The notes under the pieces were generated by a model that had not been told where the DNA came from, did no database searches, and worked only from the letters and a program-made list of their open reading frames with translations. 32,677 bases of DNA from Actinomycetes bacterium. Its GTDB lineage: Bacteria; Actinomycetota; Actinomycetes; Actinomycetales; Microbacteriaceae. The DNA lies in NCBI GenBank assembly GCA_029777095.1, contig JAKOTS010000074.1, positions 1 to 32,677 of the forward strand, given 5' to 3'. Below, one piece after another: positions 1 through 8,635 of the stretch. Both the position numbers and the translations under genes were made by a program. Position 1 is the stretch's first letter, and every line of letters starts with the position of its first letter.

Positions 1-1613
1 AGGGAGAGGTGGTTCGTCGGCTCATCGAGAAGCAACACCTCTGGTGGGTCAGCAAGGAGTATGGCGAGTGCGAGGCGGCGCTGCTGACCGACGCTGAGTT
101 CTTGCACCGGCCGGTTCTGGTCGCGCCCCGCGATCAGCCCAAATGTGCTTAATGGAACATGCTCGGCAAGGTCGATGCCAACGAGGTCGGTGTAGGCGTC
201 AATCGCCGTGCGTTGTGGGCCTCGGCCGAAAGGATCCGGGAGCGAGGTCTCCTGTGTCAGCAGCCTCACTCGATCATGCAAGGGACGCGTGAGCTGACCG
301 GAGCTGGGTTCCAAGAGTCCGGCGAACATCCCGAGCAGCGTGGACTTGCCAGAACCGTTCGGGCCAGTGATGAGCCACTTCTCATTGCGGTTGACACTGA
401 TCGAGGTGGCTTCTAGGCGCCCCGCCACCGTTGCGTTGACGGTTGTGAGCATGGGCTCACGTGCGCCAGCACTTCGCGGTGTACCTGCGACCGTCAGGCC
501 GCCGAACACGAGTTCCTGTGGGGGCTTGCGAATCTGGCGTGTTTCGAGCTCGGTGAGCCGTGCGCGAGCATCGTTGACACGGCGCGAAACCACCTGTGCG
601 TTGCGGTCTGCGTAAAACTTTTGCGCCATGCGGACCTCGGAGCGTGGCCGCCAGTCCGTGTGCCCGACCGTTTGTTGTTCCTTCACGGTGGCACGCAACC
701 GTGAGAGTTCGGATTGCTCATCGCGATACTGTCGCTCCCAGCGCTGTCGCTCATCGACCCGGGCGGCAAGATAGTCACGATAGTTGCCGGTAAATCGCGT
801 GACCCCATTCCCTGTGCCCGAGCCATCTTGAATGAGCGGCCCCGCAACAGCGTGCTGCGACGGTGCGGGGTCGAGGTCGAGCAGCGAAGTGGCGGTCTCA
901 TCAAGGAACTCTCGGTCGTGACTCGCGATCAAGAGCGGCCCGTTCCATGCTTTGAGCACGCTGACGAGGTAGGCAGTAGCGGCATCGTCAAGATGATTTG
1001 TGGGCTCATCCAACAGCAACACATCCGGTGCACGGAGCAACAACCACGCCAGAGCGAGCCGAGAGCGTTGTCCACCCGAGAGCGTGCCCGTGGCTCTGTC
1101 ACGATCGATCCCGGAGAGTCCCAGGCCGTTGAGTACCGTGGCAACCCGAGCGTCAACCTCCCATGCTCCGAGCCGATCGGCAGTTTCCAGAGCAGTTGCG
1201 TATGAATCGGCGATCTGTCGGTCGTCAGGAGAGTTCGCGACGGCCGTTCCGAGCGCACTCACCGCTTCGACCGCGCGTCGTGCAGCCGCAACTGCTGTCT
1301 CCAAGCACTCAGCGATCGTCGCCGCTGCCGAGAAGGGGGCTTCCTGATGGAGCAGCCCGACGACCGCGGCACCGGCGTCCGCCGAGTTGACATCGATCGT
1401 CCCTGCGGATGCGCTCAATGAACCGGCAATCACCCTGAGCAGAGTCGACTTTCCTGAACCGTTCTCGCCGATCAACCCCACCCGATCGCCAGCGGGGACG
1501 ACGAACGATACGTCGGTGAGCACTCGTCGACCGGCATAGGAAAACGAGAGCCCATCCACTCTCAAGTGCGAACCGGTAGCGGTGAATGATGAAGAAAATC
1601 GTGCGTGAGCCAT
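1..1613 (-). CDS. ABC-F family ATP-binding protein (partial, C-terminal end outside window)
   Basis: Soluble twin-ATPase of the ABC-F class. These proteins have no membrane domain; they bind the ribosomal E site and act in translation or in protection from ribosome-targeting antibiotics. The visible 537 residues start at the ATG at 1613. The first ABC domain has Walker A GENGSGKST at residues 49-57, signature LSGGQRSR near 177 and Walker B DVLLLDEPTNHLD near 195. A charged, Arg/Gln-rich linker (roughly 250-330) is followed by a second domain with Walker A GPNGSGKST near 413, signature LSVGQQRR near 510 and Walker B LLLDEPTNHLS at the window edge. Missing permease segments and the duplicated DEPTNHL motif separate it from transporter ATPases. 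Whether it is a housekeeping EttA/Uup-like factor or a resistance (Vga/Msr/TlrC-like) factor cannot be decided. A weak Shine-Dalgarno and a hairpin in the leader suggest regulated expression. Confidence 0.93.
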   Translation of the reverse strand, partial: MAHARFSSSFTATGSHLRVDGLSFSYAGRRVLTDVSFVVPAGDRVGLIGENGSGKSTLLRVIAGSLSASAGTIDVNSADAGAAVVGLLHQEAPFSAAATIAECLETAVAAARRAVEAVSALGTAVANSPDDRQIADSYATALETADRLGAWEVDARVATVLNGLGLSGIDRDRATGTLSGGQRSRLALAWLLLRAPDVLLLDEPTNHLDDAATAYLVSVLKAWNGPLLIASHDREFLDETATSLLDLDPAPSQHAVAGPLIQDGSGTGNGVTRFTGNYRDYLAARVDERQRWERQYRDEQSELSRLRATVKEQQTVGHTDWRPRSEVRMAQKFYADRNAQVVSRRVNDARARLTELETRQIRKPPQELVFGGLTVAGTPRSAGAREPMLTTVNATVAGRLEATSISVNRNEKWLITGPNGSGKSTLLGMFAGLLEPSSGQLTRPLHDRVRLLTQETSLPDPFGRGPQRTAIDAYTDLVGIDLAEHVPLSTFGLIAGRDQNRPVQELSVGQQRRLALAILLADPPEVLLLDEPTNHLS

Positions 1614-2000
1614 GAGCGGGTTCCCGAAAACGTAACGAAACCTGCGGGGCCTCTGGCCTCGAACGCAGGTGAGGGAAACGCTCAAATCTTCACACCATCA
1701 GCGTACCAGGCGCACGTTCCTGGGGGTTCGTCGGCCGGGCGTGGTTCGCTCCGCGTCGCTCAAGGTGTGTCGAGACCACCTCGTACGATTGATGGATGGG
1801 AACCAGCTCGGACGGCGAGGGTCGTGATCGCCACGATTCGCATTCGCGTCGGCTCGCGGTCTTCATAGGGCTCTAGTTGACCGTCACGCCTGACCGCGGC
1901 GTTGCTCGCTGGGTGCAGCGCACGTTGGATTGGCGCGGCGTCCGTCTCACTTCGCGGAGGACATCAATCCTGCGGACGCCGCATCGTTGAACGATTTCTT
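1614..2000. other. Intergenic region without a supported gene
   Basis: This 387-bp stretch separates the ABC-F gene from tRNA-Val. Near 1614-1705 it carries the candidate ABC-F leader. A 13-bp perfect palindrome ATCGTTGAACGAT (1983-1995) lies just beyond the tRNA 3' end. No reading frame here has a ribosome-binding site or a recognisable protein; nothing else was seen. Confidence 0.6.
1626..1705 (-). promoter_or_regulatory. Candidate leader/attenuator of the ABC-F gene
   Basis: Read on the minus strand, a -10-like hexamer TACGCT (1705-1700) lies 6 nt before a three-codon reading frame GTG-AAG-ATT-TGA (1693-1682). Next comes a hairpin with 7-bp arms ACCTGCG/CGCAGGT (1664-1670 with 1640-1646) and a GGCC-AGA-GGCC inner stem, followed by a T-rich tract (1639-1626) that ends 12 nt before the ABC-F start codon. 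This arrangement is seen in attenuated ABC-F resistance genes, where antibiotic-stalled ribosomes on a short leader ORF prevent termination. No good -35 was found, so function is inferred. Confidence 0.35.
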
Positions 2001-2076
2001 TGGTGGGCCCGGCCGGGATCGAACCGACGACATCCACGGTGTAAACGTGGCGCTCTACCAGCTGAGCTACAGGCCC
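2001..2076 (-). tRNA. tRNA-Val (anticodon TAC), CCA encoded
   Basis: The minus strand folds as a full cloverleaf. The acceptor GGGCCTG pairs with CGGGCCC, the D arm is GCTC...GAGC, and the anticodon stem CCACG/CGTGG encloses loop TTTACAC, giving anticodon TAC for GTA codons. The T arm GTCGG/CCGGC encloses TTCGATC. The discriminator A (2004) is followed by an encoded CCA (2003-2001). The mature 5' end is at 2076. Confidence 0.95.
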
Positions 2077-2238
2077 CTCACTACGAGCTTAGTGGTGCAA
2101 AGACGGCGTCGCGTACACGCCCTCAAGTGGTAGAAACTCGCTAGTCTTATTGGTGTGCGGCTTGTATCGAGCCAACAAAGCAGGCGACACCGCACATCTG
2201 TTTCCTCGGCACGATCTGCCAGCACAACGAAAGGTCGC

Positions 2239-4974
2239 ATGGTGACTGTTCACGACCAGGATCCCTACTCCTCGACACCGCTCGACAGCGATCCGGAAGA
2301 GACCAGCGAGTGGCAAGAGTCGCTCTCTCAGTTGGTGGATGCCCGGGGCCCGGGCCGCGCCCGCGAGATCATGCTGAGCCTGCTCAAACGATCCAAAGAA
2401 CTGCACCTTGGCGTGCCAATGGTGCCCACGACCGACTACATCAACACGATCGCGGCAGAGAACGAACCCGAGTTTCCGGGTGACGAAGAGATCGAGCGCC
2501 GTTACCGCTCGTGGATCCGCTGGAACGCTGCCGTCACGGTCCACCGCGCACAGCGCCCCGGCATCGGCGTTGGCGGCCACATTTCGACCTACGCGTCGAG
2601 CGCTTCGCTCTACGAAATCGGGTTCAACCACTTCTTCCGCGGGCACGATGCACCCGGCGGCCCCGACCAGATCTTCATTCAGGGTCACGCCTCCCCCGGC
2701 ATCTACGCGCGCGCTTTCCTCGAGGGCCGGGTCTCTGAAGCCCAGCTCGATGGCTTCCGCCAAGAGAAGTCGATGGCGCCCAACGGCATCCCGTCGTACC
2801 CGCACCCGCACCTGATGCCGAACTTCTGGCAGTTCCCCACCGTGTCGATGGGGCTCGGGCCGATCAACGCGGTCTACCAGGCGATGACGAACAAGTACCT
2901 CACGAACCGCGGCATCAAAGACGCGTCGGAGCAGCAGGTGTGGGCGTTCCTCGGCGACGGTGAGATGGACGAGGTCGAAAGCCGCGGCCAGCTGCAGCTC
3001 GCCGCGAACGAGAAGCTCGACAACCTGAACTTCGTGATCAACTGCAACCTCCAGCGCCTCGATGGCCCGGTGCGCGGCAACGGCAAGGTGATCCAGGAGC
3101 TTGAGAGCTTCTTCCGCGGTGCTGGCTGGAACGTCATCAAGGTTGTGTGGGGCCGCGAGTGGGACGACCTGCTCGCCCGCGACACCGACGGTGCGCTCCT
3201 CAACCTCATGAACGTCACGCCCGACGGCGATTACCAGACCTACAAGGCCGAGAGCGGCGCCTACGTGCGCGAGCACTTCTTCGGCCGCGACGAACGTGCG
3301 CTCGCCCTGGTCAAAGACTTCACCGACGAGCAGGTCTGGGGCCTGCGCCGCGGTGGGCACGACTACCGCAAGGTCTATGCCGCGTTCAAGGCTGCGAGCG
3401 AGCACAAGGGCCAGCCCACCGTCATCCTGGCGAAGACCATCAAGGGCTACGGCCTCGGTCCGCACTTCGAGGGGCGCAACGCGACCCACCAGATGAAGAA
3501 GATGACGCTCGACGAGCTGAAGCTGTTCCGCGACACGATGCACATTCCGATCACGGATGCGGCCCTCGAAGAGAACCCCTACCTGCCGCCGTATTACAAG
3601 CCGGCACCGGGTGACGAGACCATAGAGTACCTCCTCGAGCGCCGCCGTAATCTTGGCGGGTTCCTCCCCGAGCGGCGCACTGCGCACACCGCGATCACGC
3701 TCCCCGATGACAGCGCCTACGCGATGGTGAAGAAGGGCTCAGGTACCCAAGAGATCGCCACGACCATGGCGTTCGTGCGCCTCCTCAAAGACCTCCTGCG
3801 CGCAAAAGACTTCGGTGCCCGCATCGTTCCGGTGATCCCCGACGAGGCGCGCACGTTCGGCATGGACGCCTTCTTCCCGACGGCGAAGATCTACAACCCG
3901 AACGGCCAGCACTACACCTCGGTCGACCGCGAACTCTTGCTCGCGTACAAAGAAAGCCCGCAGGGCCAGATCGTGCACGTGGGCATCAACGAGGCGGGCG
4001 GCATGGCCGCGTTCACCGCCCTCGGCAGCTCGTACTCAACCCAGGGCGAAGTCCTGATTCCCGTCTACATCTTCTACTCGATGTTCGGGTACCAGCGCAC
4101 GGGCGACGCCATGTGGGCGGCGGGCGACCAGATGGCGCGCGGCTTCATCATCGGCGCCACCGCGGGGCGCACCACCCTCACGGGCGAGGGCCTCCAGCAC
4201 GCCGATGGCCACTCACACCTGCTTGCATCCACCAACCCGGCAACGATCGCGTACGACCCCGCCTACGGCTACGAGATCGGGCACATCGTGCGCTCCGGCC
4301 TCGATCGCATGTACGGCGGCCAGCACCCAGACCCGAACGTCATGTACTACATCACGGTCTACAACGAGCCGGCGGTTCAGCCGGTTGAGCCCGAGAATGT
4401 TGACGTCGATGGCATTGTGCGAGGCATCCACCGCATCAGTGTCGGCACAGGGCCCGAGGGCGCGCCGCGCGCAAACCTGTTTGCCTCGGGTGTTGGCGTT
4501 GCGTGGGCGCTCGAAGCGCAGCAGCTCCTGCGCGACGACTGGGGCGTCGCCGCCGATGTGTGGTCGGTCACCTCGTGGACCGAGTTGCGCCGCGACGGCC
4601 TTGCCGCAGACGAGCACAACTTCTTGCACCCCGACGCTGAACCGCGCACGGCATATTTGACCGAGAAGCTTCGGGATGCCACGGGCCCGGTCATCGCCGT
4701 CGGTGACTGGATGCACGCGGTTGCAGATCAGATTCGGCCGTGGGTACCGCAGCGCTTCGCAACGCTCGGCGCCGATGGTTTTGGCTTCAGCGACACGCGC
4801 GCGGCAGCACGCCGGTTCTTCAAAATCGACGGCCCATCGCTCGTGGTGCGGACCTTGCAGTCGTTGGCAGAAGAAGGGCTCGTCGAACGTTCCCGTTCGG
4901 CGGAGGCAATCGAAAAGTACCGCTTGCACGATGTGAACGCGGGCACGAGCGGCAACGCAGGCGGGGAGAGCTAA
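2239..4974 (+). CDS. aceE: Pyruvate dehydrogenase E1 component, homodimeric type
   Basis: Thiamine-diphosphate-dependent decarboxylation of pyruvate and acetyl transfer to lipoyl-E2, supplying acetyl-CoA. The chosen start gives 911 residues, normal for homodimeric AceE. The thiamine-diphosphate motif begins [12 protein letters not shown] near residue 239 and ends near 270 ([11 protein letters not shown]). Other AceE hallmarks include the HASPG and [22 protein letters not shown] blocks upstream and ADGHSH and TVYNEP downstream. The frame stays open to 2155, but the added 28 Ser/Arg-rich residues look untranslated. AAAGG (2230-2234) precedes ATG 2239 and, at a better distance, GTG 2242, so either may be used. 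Only 6 nt separate its stop from the FasR-like regulator gene, implying co-transcription. The E2 and E3 genes are not in this window. Confidence 0.97.
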   Translation: MVTVHDQDPYSSTPLDSDPEETSEWQESLSQLVDARGPGRAREIMLSLLKRSKELHLGVPMVPTTDYINTIAAENEPEFPGDEEIERRYRSWIRWNAAVTVHRAQRPGIGVGGHISTYASSASLYEIGFNHFFRGHDAPGGPDQIFIQGHASPGIYARAFLEGRVSEAQLDGFRQEKSMAPNGIPSYPHPHLMPNFWQFPTVSMGLGPINAVYQAMTNKYLTNRGIKDASEQQVWAFLGDGEMDEVESRGQLQLAANEKLDNLNFVINCNLQRLDGPVRGNGKVIQELESFFRGAGWNVIKVVWGREWDDLLARDTDGALLNLMNVTPDGDYQTYKAESGAYVREHFFGRDERALALVKDFTDEQVWGLRRGGHDYRKVYAAFKAASEHKGQPTVILAKTIKGYGLGPHFEGRNATHQMKKMTLDELKLFRDTMHIPITDAALEENPYLPPYYKPAPGDETIEYLLERRRNLGGFLPERRTAHTAITLPDDSAYAMVKKGSGTQEIATTMAFVRLLKDLLRAKDFGARIVPVIPDEARTFGMDAFFPTAKIYNPNGQHYTSVDRELLLAYKESPQGQIVHVGINEAGGMAAFTALGSSYSTQGEVLIPVYIFYSMFGYQRTGDAMWAAGDQMARGFIIGATAGRTTLTGEGLQHADGHSHLLASTNPATIAYDPAYGYEIGHIVRSGLDRMYGGQHPDPNVMYYITVYNEPAVQPVEPENVDVDGIVRGIHRISVGTGPEGAPRANLFASGVGVAWALEAQQLLRDDWGVAADVWSVTSWTELRRDGLAADEHNFLHPDAEPRTAYLTEKLRDATGPVIAVGDWMHAVADQIRPWVPQRFATLGADGFGFSDTRAAARRFFKIDGPSLVVRTLQSLAEEGLVERSRSAEAIEKYRLHDVNAGTSGNAGGES

Positions 4975-4980
4975 ACCCAT

Positions 4981-6234
4981 ATGGGCGGATCCATCACTGG
5001 CGAAGGCAGTGCGAGCAAACGCGAGACACTCGCCTGGCTTCGCCGTATCTCGGGTGACCTCGCGACCGCGACGACCACGCGACTCGAAGAAACACTCCCC
5101 TGGTACGCGGGCATGCCTCCGGGGCGGCGCTCGGCCGTAGGCCTCGTCGCGCAGGCGGGCATCACCTCGTTTATCGCCTGGTACGAGAACCCGTCGTCGA
5201 CGCCATGGATCGCGGCCGATGTGTTCGCCGCGGCGCCGCGCGAGTTGCTCCGAAGCGTGAGCCTGCAGCAGACGCTCCAACTGATCCGCGTGACCGTGCA
5301 GGTCACAGAAGAACGGGTCGCCGGGCGCAACGAACACCTGCGCGAAGCGATCCTGCTCTACTCGCGCGACGTCGCGTTTGCGTCCGCCGATGTCTACGCT
5401 CGCGCCGCCGAGGCCCGTGGCCTATGGGACGCCCGCTTGGAGGCGCTCGTGGTCGACTCCATCCTCACGGGTGAAGCCGACGAAGAACTGCCGAGCCGCA
5501 TCGCGGCCCTCGGCTGGCACGGGCACGGACAGGTGAGTGTGCTCGTTGGCACCACTCCCGCGCAGCTCGATGTCGATCATCTGCGTCGCACGGCCCGCAA
5601 GTTGCACGCCGACGTGCTGATCGGTGTGCAGGGCTCACGGCTCGTGCTGGTGATCGGCCGCGCCGAGATCCCGGGTGCCACATCCGAAGAACCGGCCCAG
5701 CCCGAGCTCTCGTTTTACGAACTTGCGGTTCGCCTCGAACCCGGCTTCGGCGCCGGACACCTGGTGCTTGGTCCGACCGTCAGCGCACTGGTCGAGGCGG
5801 GCCAAAGCGCCCGCGCCGCACTCGCCGGGTTCGCCGTCGCCCGCTCGTGGCGTCATGCACCTCGCCCCGTCGAGGCCGACGACCTCCTGCCCGAGCGCGC
5901 CCTTGCCGGCGACCCGCTCGCCAAGGCGACGCTGGTCGACCGGATCTTCCGCCCGCTCCAGGCGCACTCCTCCGACCTCGTCACCACGCTGTGGACCTAT
6001 CTCGACAGCGGCCGTTCCCTCGAGGCGACCGCTCGCGAGCTGTTCGTGCATCCGAATACCGTGCGCTATCGGCTCAAACGCGTGAGCGAAGTGATCGGTT
6101 GGGATGCCACGGGTGCACGTGAGGCGCTTATTTTGCAGTCTGCACTCATCCTCGGTTCAGTGGCCGGGCCCGACGCGGCGCGCCGCAGACCGGGAACTCT
6201 GTCGGCCTCGCACAAACGGCAATCACATTCTTAG
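4981..6234 (+). CDS. fasR: PucR-family transcriptional regulator, FasR-like
   Basis: A 417-residue DNA-binding regulator whose C terminus (about residues 337-400) is the PucR helix-turn-helix. It contains TLWTYLDSGRSLEATARELF followed by VHPNTVRYRLKRV, the typical recognition segment. The N-terminal two thirds lack any recognised enzyme motif and probably form the sensory/dimerisation part, as in the CdaR/PucR family. A Shine-Dalgarno GGGGAG (4963-4968) precedes ATG 4981. In Streptomyces coelicolor the PucR-type activator FasR is encoded next to fabD-fabH-acpP-fabF and controls that operon; the same position here supports the assignment. It sits 6 nt after aceE, which would couple its level to acetyl-CoA-forming pyruvate dehydrogenase. 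The ligand is unknown from sequence; an acyl-CoA or acyl-ACP signal is an inference. Confidence 0.85.
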   Translation: MGGSITGEGSASKRETLAWLRRISGDLATATTTRLEETLPWYAGMPPGRRSAVGLVAQAGITSFIAWYENPSSTPWIAADVFAAAPRELLRSVSLQQTLQLIRVTVQVTEERVAGRNEHLREAILLYSRDVAFASADVYARAAEARGLWDARLEALVVDSILTGEADEELPSRIAALGWHGHGQVSVLVGTTPAQLDVDHLRRTARKLHADVLIGVQGSRLVLVIGRAEIPGATSEEPAQPELSFYELAVRLEPGFGAGHLVLGPTVSALVEAGQSARAALAGFAVARSWRHAPRPVEADDLLPERALAGDPLAKATLVDRIFRPLQAHSSDLVTTLWTYLDSGRSLEATARELFVHPNTVRYRLKRVSEVIGWDATGAREALILQSALILGSVAGPDAARRRPGTLSASHKRQSHS

Positions 6235-6243
6235 TAGGTCACT

Positions 6244-6270
6244 GCCACAACACGCCGGGCGTGCGTTGGC
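6244..6270. promoter_or_regulatory. Dyad upstream of fabD, candidate FasR operator
   Basis: Left half GCCACAACACGCC (6244-6256) and right half GGCGTGCGTTGGC (6258-6270) surround a central G. Ten of 13 positions are symmetric, and the inner 13 bp CACGCCGGGCGTG is a perfect odd palindrome. It lies 11 nt before the fabD start codon. A weak -10-like CAAACT (6270-6275) follows it directly, 6 nt before ATG 6282. Position suits an activator or roadblock site for the neighbouring FasR-like protein, though no binding data are available. Confidence 0.5.
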
Positions 6271-6281
6271 AAACTGGTGAG

Positions 6282-7223
6282 ATGATCGTCGTCGCATGCC
6301 CCGGCCAGGGGTCGCAAACTCCCGGGTTCCTCTCCCCTTGGCTCGAACTCGATGGGGTGCGCGAACTCCTTGAGGCGTTTTCGGACGCCGCGCAGCTCGA
6401 CCTGATCGCGCACGGCACGGTCTCCGACGCCGACACGATTCGTGACACCAGCATCGCGCAGCCGCTGATCGTGGCCGCGAGCCTGGTCGCCTGGCACGCG
6501 CTGGGCGACGCCCGCGCCGCCGCTGGCAGCTTGGCGGGGCACTCGGTCGGCGAGATCGCCGCCGTCGTGGCCGCCGGCGTGATTGATGCCGCAGACGGCA
6601 TGTCTCTCGTGGGCGTGCGCGGTCGCGCAATGGCCGAAGCCGCAGCACAGGCGCAGACCGGCATGAGCGCCGTCGTCGGCGGCGTCGAAGCTGATGTGCT
6701 CGCTCGCCTCGCCGAGCTCGAACTGACCCCCGCAAACTACAACGGCGCCGGCCAGATCGTCGCCGCCGGCGCGCTGCCCGCGCTCGCGGCCCTCACCGCC
6801 GAGGCGCCGCGCGGTACCCGTGTCGTGCCGCTCCAAGTTGCCGGCGCATTCCACACCACGTACATGGAACCGGCCCGCCCGGCGCTGCGCGCCGCAGTCG
6901 AGGCCCTGGTTGCGGGCGGCAAGGTTGCCGACCCCACCACCCCACTGTGGACCAACAGCGATGGCACAACCGTGGCATCCGGAGCACGCGCCCTCGAACT
7001 GCTCGTCGGTCAGGTTGCCGCGCCGGTGCGTTGGGATCTCTGCATGCAAGGCTTCGCGGATGCCGGTATCACCGGCCTCGTCGAGCTCACCCCCGGAGGC
7101 ACGCTCGTCGGCCTCGCCAAACGTGCGCTTCGTGGCGTGCCGTCGGTGGCCGTAAAGACCCCCGACGACCTCGCCGCAGCCGTCGCACTGCTTACTGACT
7201 CCGCGCCGAAGGATGCATCATGA
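6282..7223 (+). CDS. fabD: Malonyl-CoA:ACP transacylase
   Basis: Transfers malonyl from CoA to acyl carrier protein, making the extender for type II fatty acid synthesis. The 313 residues show GQGSQ at 8-12, the nucleophile elbow GHSVG at 86-90 (Ser88), the Arg region GVRGRAM at 111-117 and catalytic His191 in GAFHTTY. The ATG at 6282 is preferred because the family begins directly with an I/V-V-x-PGQG strand; a GTG at 6261 would add seven unmatched residues. GGTGAG touches the start codon, so a standard ribosome-binding spacing is absent and a leaderless or dyad-controlled start is possible. The stop overlaps the fabH start by 4 bp (ATGA), so translation is coupled. Confidence 0.96.
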   Translation: MIVVACPGQGSQTPGFLSPWLELDGVRELLEAFSDAAQLDLIAHGTVSDADTIRDTSIAQPLIVAASLVAWHALGDARAAAGSLAGHSVGEIAAVVAAGVIDAADGMSLVGVRGRAMAEAAAQAQTGMSAVVGGVEADVLARLAELELTPANYNGAGQIVAAGALPALAALTAEAPRGTRVVPLQVAGAFHTTYMEPARPALRAAVEALVAGGKVADPTTPLWTNSDGTTVASGARALELLVGQVAAPVRWDLCMQGFADAGITGLVELTPGGTLVGLAKRALRGVPSVAVKTPDDLAAAVALLTDSAPKDAS

Positions 7224-8233
7224 CCGCCACCGCTCACCCGACTCTCCGCCAGGCAACCGGCCCCGCCTACACGCGAGTGCTTGCCTACGGCGCCGCCCGC
7301 GGCGAGGTGTCCGTGCCCAACGAGGCGCTCATCGGCCCCATCGACTCGAGCGATGAGTGGATTCAGCAGCGCACCGGCATCATCACGCGCATGCGCGCCG
7401 AGCACGACACCGATGCCATCGACCTCGCCACCGCCGCCGGTGACGAAGCGATCGCCAGCGCGGGCATCGACCCGGCCCTGATCGATCTCGTGATCGTTGC
7501 GACCGTCAGTAACCCCAAGCAGACGCCGTCGGTGTCGGCAATTGTCGCCGACCGTGTCGGTGCCAACCCGGCCGCCGCGTACGACGTCAACGCCGCGTGC
7601 GCGGGCTATGCCTACGCCGTGGCCCAGGCCGACGCCCTCATCCGCAGCGGCGCCGCGAAGTACGCCCTGGTCATCGGCGCCGAGAAGCTCTCAGACGTCG
7701 TCGACCCGACCGACCGCAGCATTTCATTCCTCCTCGGCGACGGCGCGGGCGCCGCGCTCATCGGCCCGAGTGAGTACCCCGGCATTTCTGCGACCGTCTG
7801 GGGCTCAGACGGTTCGAAGGCCGATGCCGTTGGCATGAACGCCACACTCACGCAGTTCCGCGACGGCGAAGTGCCGTGGCCGACCCTGCGTCAGGAGGGC
7901 CAGACGGTCTTCCGCTGGGCTGTGTGGGAGATGGCGAAGGTCGCAAAGCGTGCGCTTGAAGAAGCCGGGATCGAGGCATCCGATCTTGCCGCCTTCATTC
8001 CGCACCAGGCAAACATGCGCATCATCGACCAGTTCGCGAAGCAGTTGAAACTTCCTGACACGGTCAAGATCGCACGCGACATCGAGACGACCGGCAACAC
8101 GTCGGCGGCATCGATCCCGCTCGCAACGCACCGTTTGCTCAAAGAGAATCCCGAACTCAGCGGCGGCCTCGCCCTGCAGATCGGTTTCGGCGCGGGCCTC
8201 GTGTTCGGCGCTCAGGTGATCGTCCTTCCGTAG
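7220..8233 (+). CDS. fabH: Beta-ketoacyl-ACP synthase III
   Basis: Starts fatty acid chains by condensing an acyl-CoA primer with malonyl-ACP. The 337 residues contain the full thiolase-fold triad: Cys127 in NAACAGY, His262 in PHQANMR and Asn293 in GNTSAAS. The RTGI motif at 51-54 is also conserved. In actinobacteria this enzyme commonly accepts branched primers, giving iso/anteiso fatty acids, but the specificity is not readable here. ATG 7220 overlaps the fabD stop. A 78-nt gap with a possible promoter separates it from acpP. About 12 residues precede the usual N terminus. Confidence 0.97.
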   Translation: MTATAHPTLRQATGPAYTRVLAYGAARGEVSVPNEALIGPIDSSDEWIQQRTGIITRMRAEHDTDAIDLATAAGDEAIASAGIDPALIDLVIVATVSNPKQTPSVSAIVADRVGANPAAAYDVNAACAGYAYAVAQADALIRSGAAKYALVIGAEKLSDVVDPTDRSISFLLGDGAGAALIGPSEYPGISATVWGSDGSKADAVGMNATLTQFRDGEVPWPTLRQEGQTVFRWAVWEMAKVAKRALEEAGIEASDLAAFIPHQANMRIIDQFAKQLKLPDTVKIARDIETTGNTSAASIPLATHRLLKENPELSGGLALQIGFGAGLVFGAQVIVLP

Positions 8234-8251
8234 GCAGCGGCGCTCGCGCCC

Positions 8252-8257
8252 TAGACT
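8252..8257 (+). promoter_or_regulatory. Possible acpP promoter -10
   Basis: TAGACT matches the actinobacterial TANNNT hexamer and lies about 55 nt before acpP. No convincing -35 precedes it. An internal promoter would fit the high demand for acyl carrier protein relative to FabD and FabH. Confidence 0.3.
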
Positions 8258-8311
8258 GTCTTTCGGTCACGACACGATCCGCAACTATCCGCTTTACCCA
8301 AGGAGAACACC

Positions 8312-8560
8312 ATGGCACTTTCCAACGAAGAGATCCTCGCAGGCCTCGCAGAGCTCATCACCGACGAGACCGGCATCGCTGGCGACGAGGTTGCCCTCGA
8401 GAAGTCGTTCACGGACGACCTCGACATCGACTCGATCTCGATGATGACCATCGTTGTGAACGCCGAAGAGAAGTTCGGCGTCACGATTCCTGACGACGAG
8501 GTCAAGAACCTCAAGACCGTCGGTGACGCCGTCACCTTCATCACCAACGCCCAGGACTAA
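8312..8560 (+). CDS. acpP: Acyl carrier protein
   Basis: Small acidic carrier that holds growing acyl chains on a phosphopantetheine arm. The 82 residues have the attachment motif DIDSIS with Ser41, where the usual DSL is DSI, and the helix III segment VVNAEEKFGVTIPDDEVKNLKTV, predicted four-helix fold. A canonical Shine-Dalgarno AAGGAG (8300-8305) lies 6 nt before ATG 8312, the strongest in this operon. It is placed between fabH and fabF as in other actinobacterial fab clusters, and a GC-rich hairpin follows its stop codon. Confidence 0.97.
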   Translation: MALSNEEILAGLAELITDETGIAGDEVALEKSFTDDLDIDSISMMTIVVNAEEKFGVTIPDDEVKNLKTVGDAVTFITNAQD

Positions 8561-8566
8561 TTTTCT

Positions 8567-8606
8567 GGATGCCGCGGCCTGACGTTCTTCGTCGGCCGCG
8601 GCATCC
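8567..8606 (+). terminator. GC-rich hairpin between acpP and fabF (partial terminator or mRNA-stability element)
   Basis: Perfect 13-bp arms GGATGCCGCGGCC (8567-8579) and GGCCGCGGCATCC (8594-8606) enclose a 14-nt loop. A run TTTT sits before, not after, the stem, so it is not a canonical intrinsic terminator. Its place right after acpP suggests protection of the acpP mRNA 3' end or partial termination, lowering fabF relative to acpP. It is also an inverted pair of the GGATGCC word that is frequent across the window. Confidence 0.5.
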
Positions 8607-8635
8607 GAGTCCCTTCCCTTCCAAGGAACCGTGTC

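Noticed and set aside
2089..3687. Long open frame of 532 codons on the minus strand opposite aceE
   Set aside because: It mirrors aceE codons in a high-GC genome, has no family motif, and aceE on the other strand is unmistakable.
4213..5337. Minus-strand frame of 374 codons across the aceE/regulator junction
   Set aside because: It spans two recognised genes on the other strand and has an Arg/Ala-rich shadow composition without motifs.
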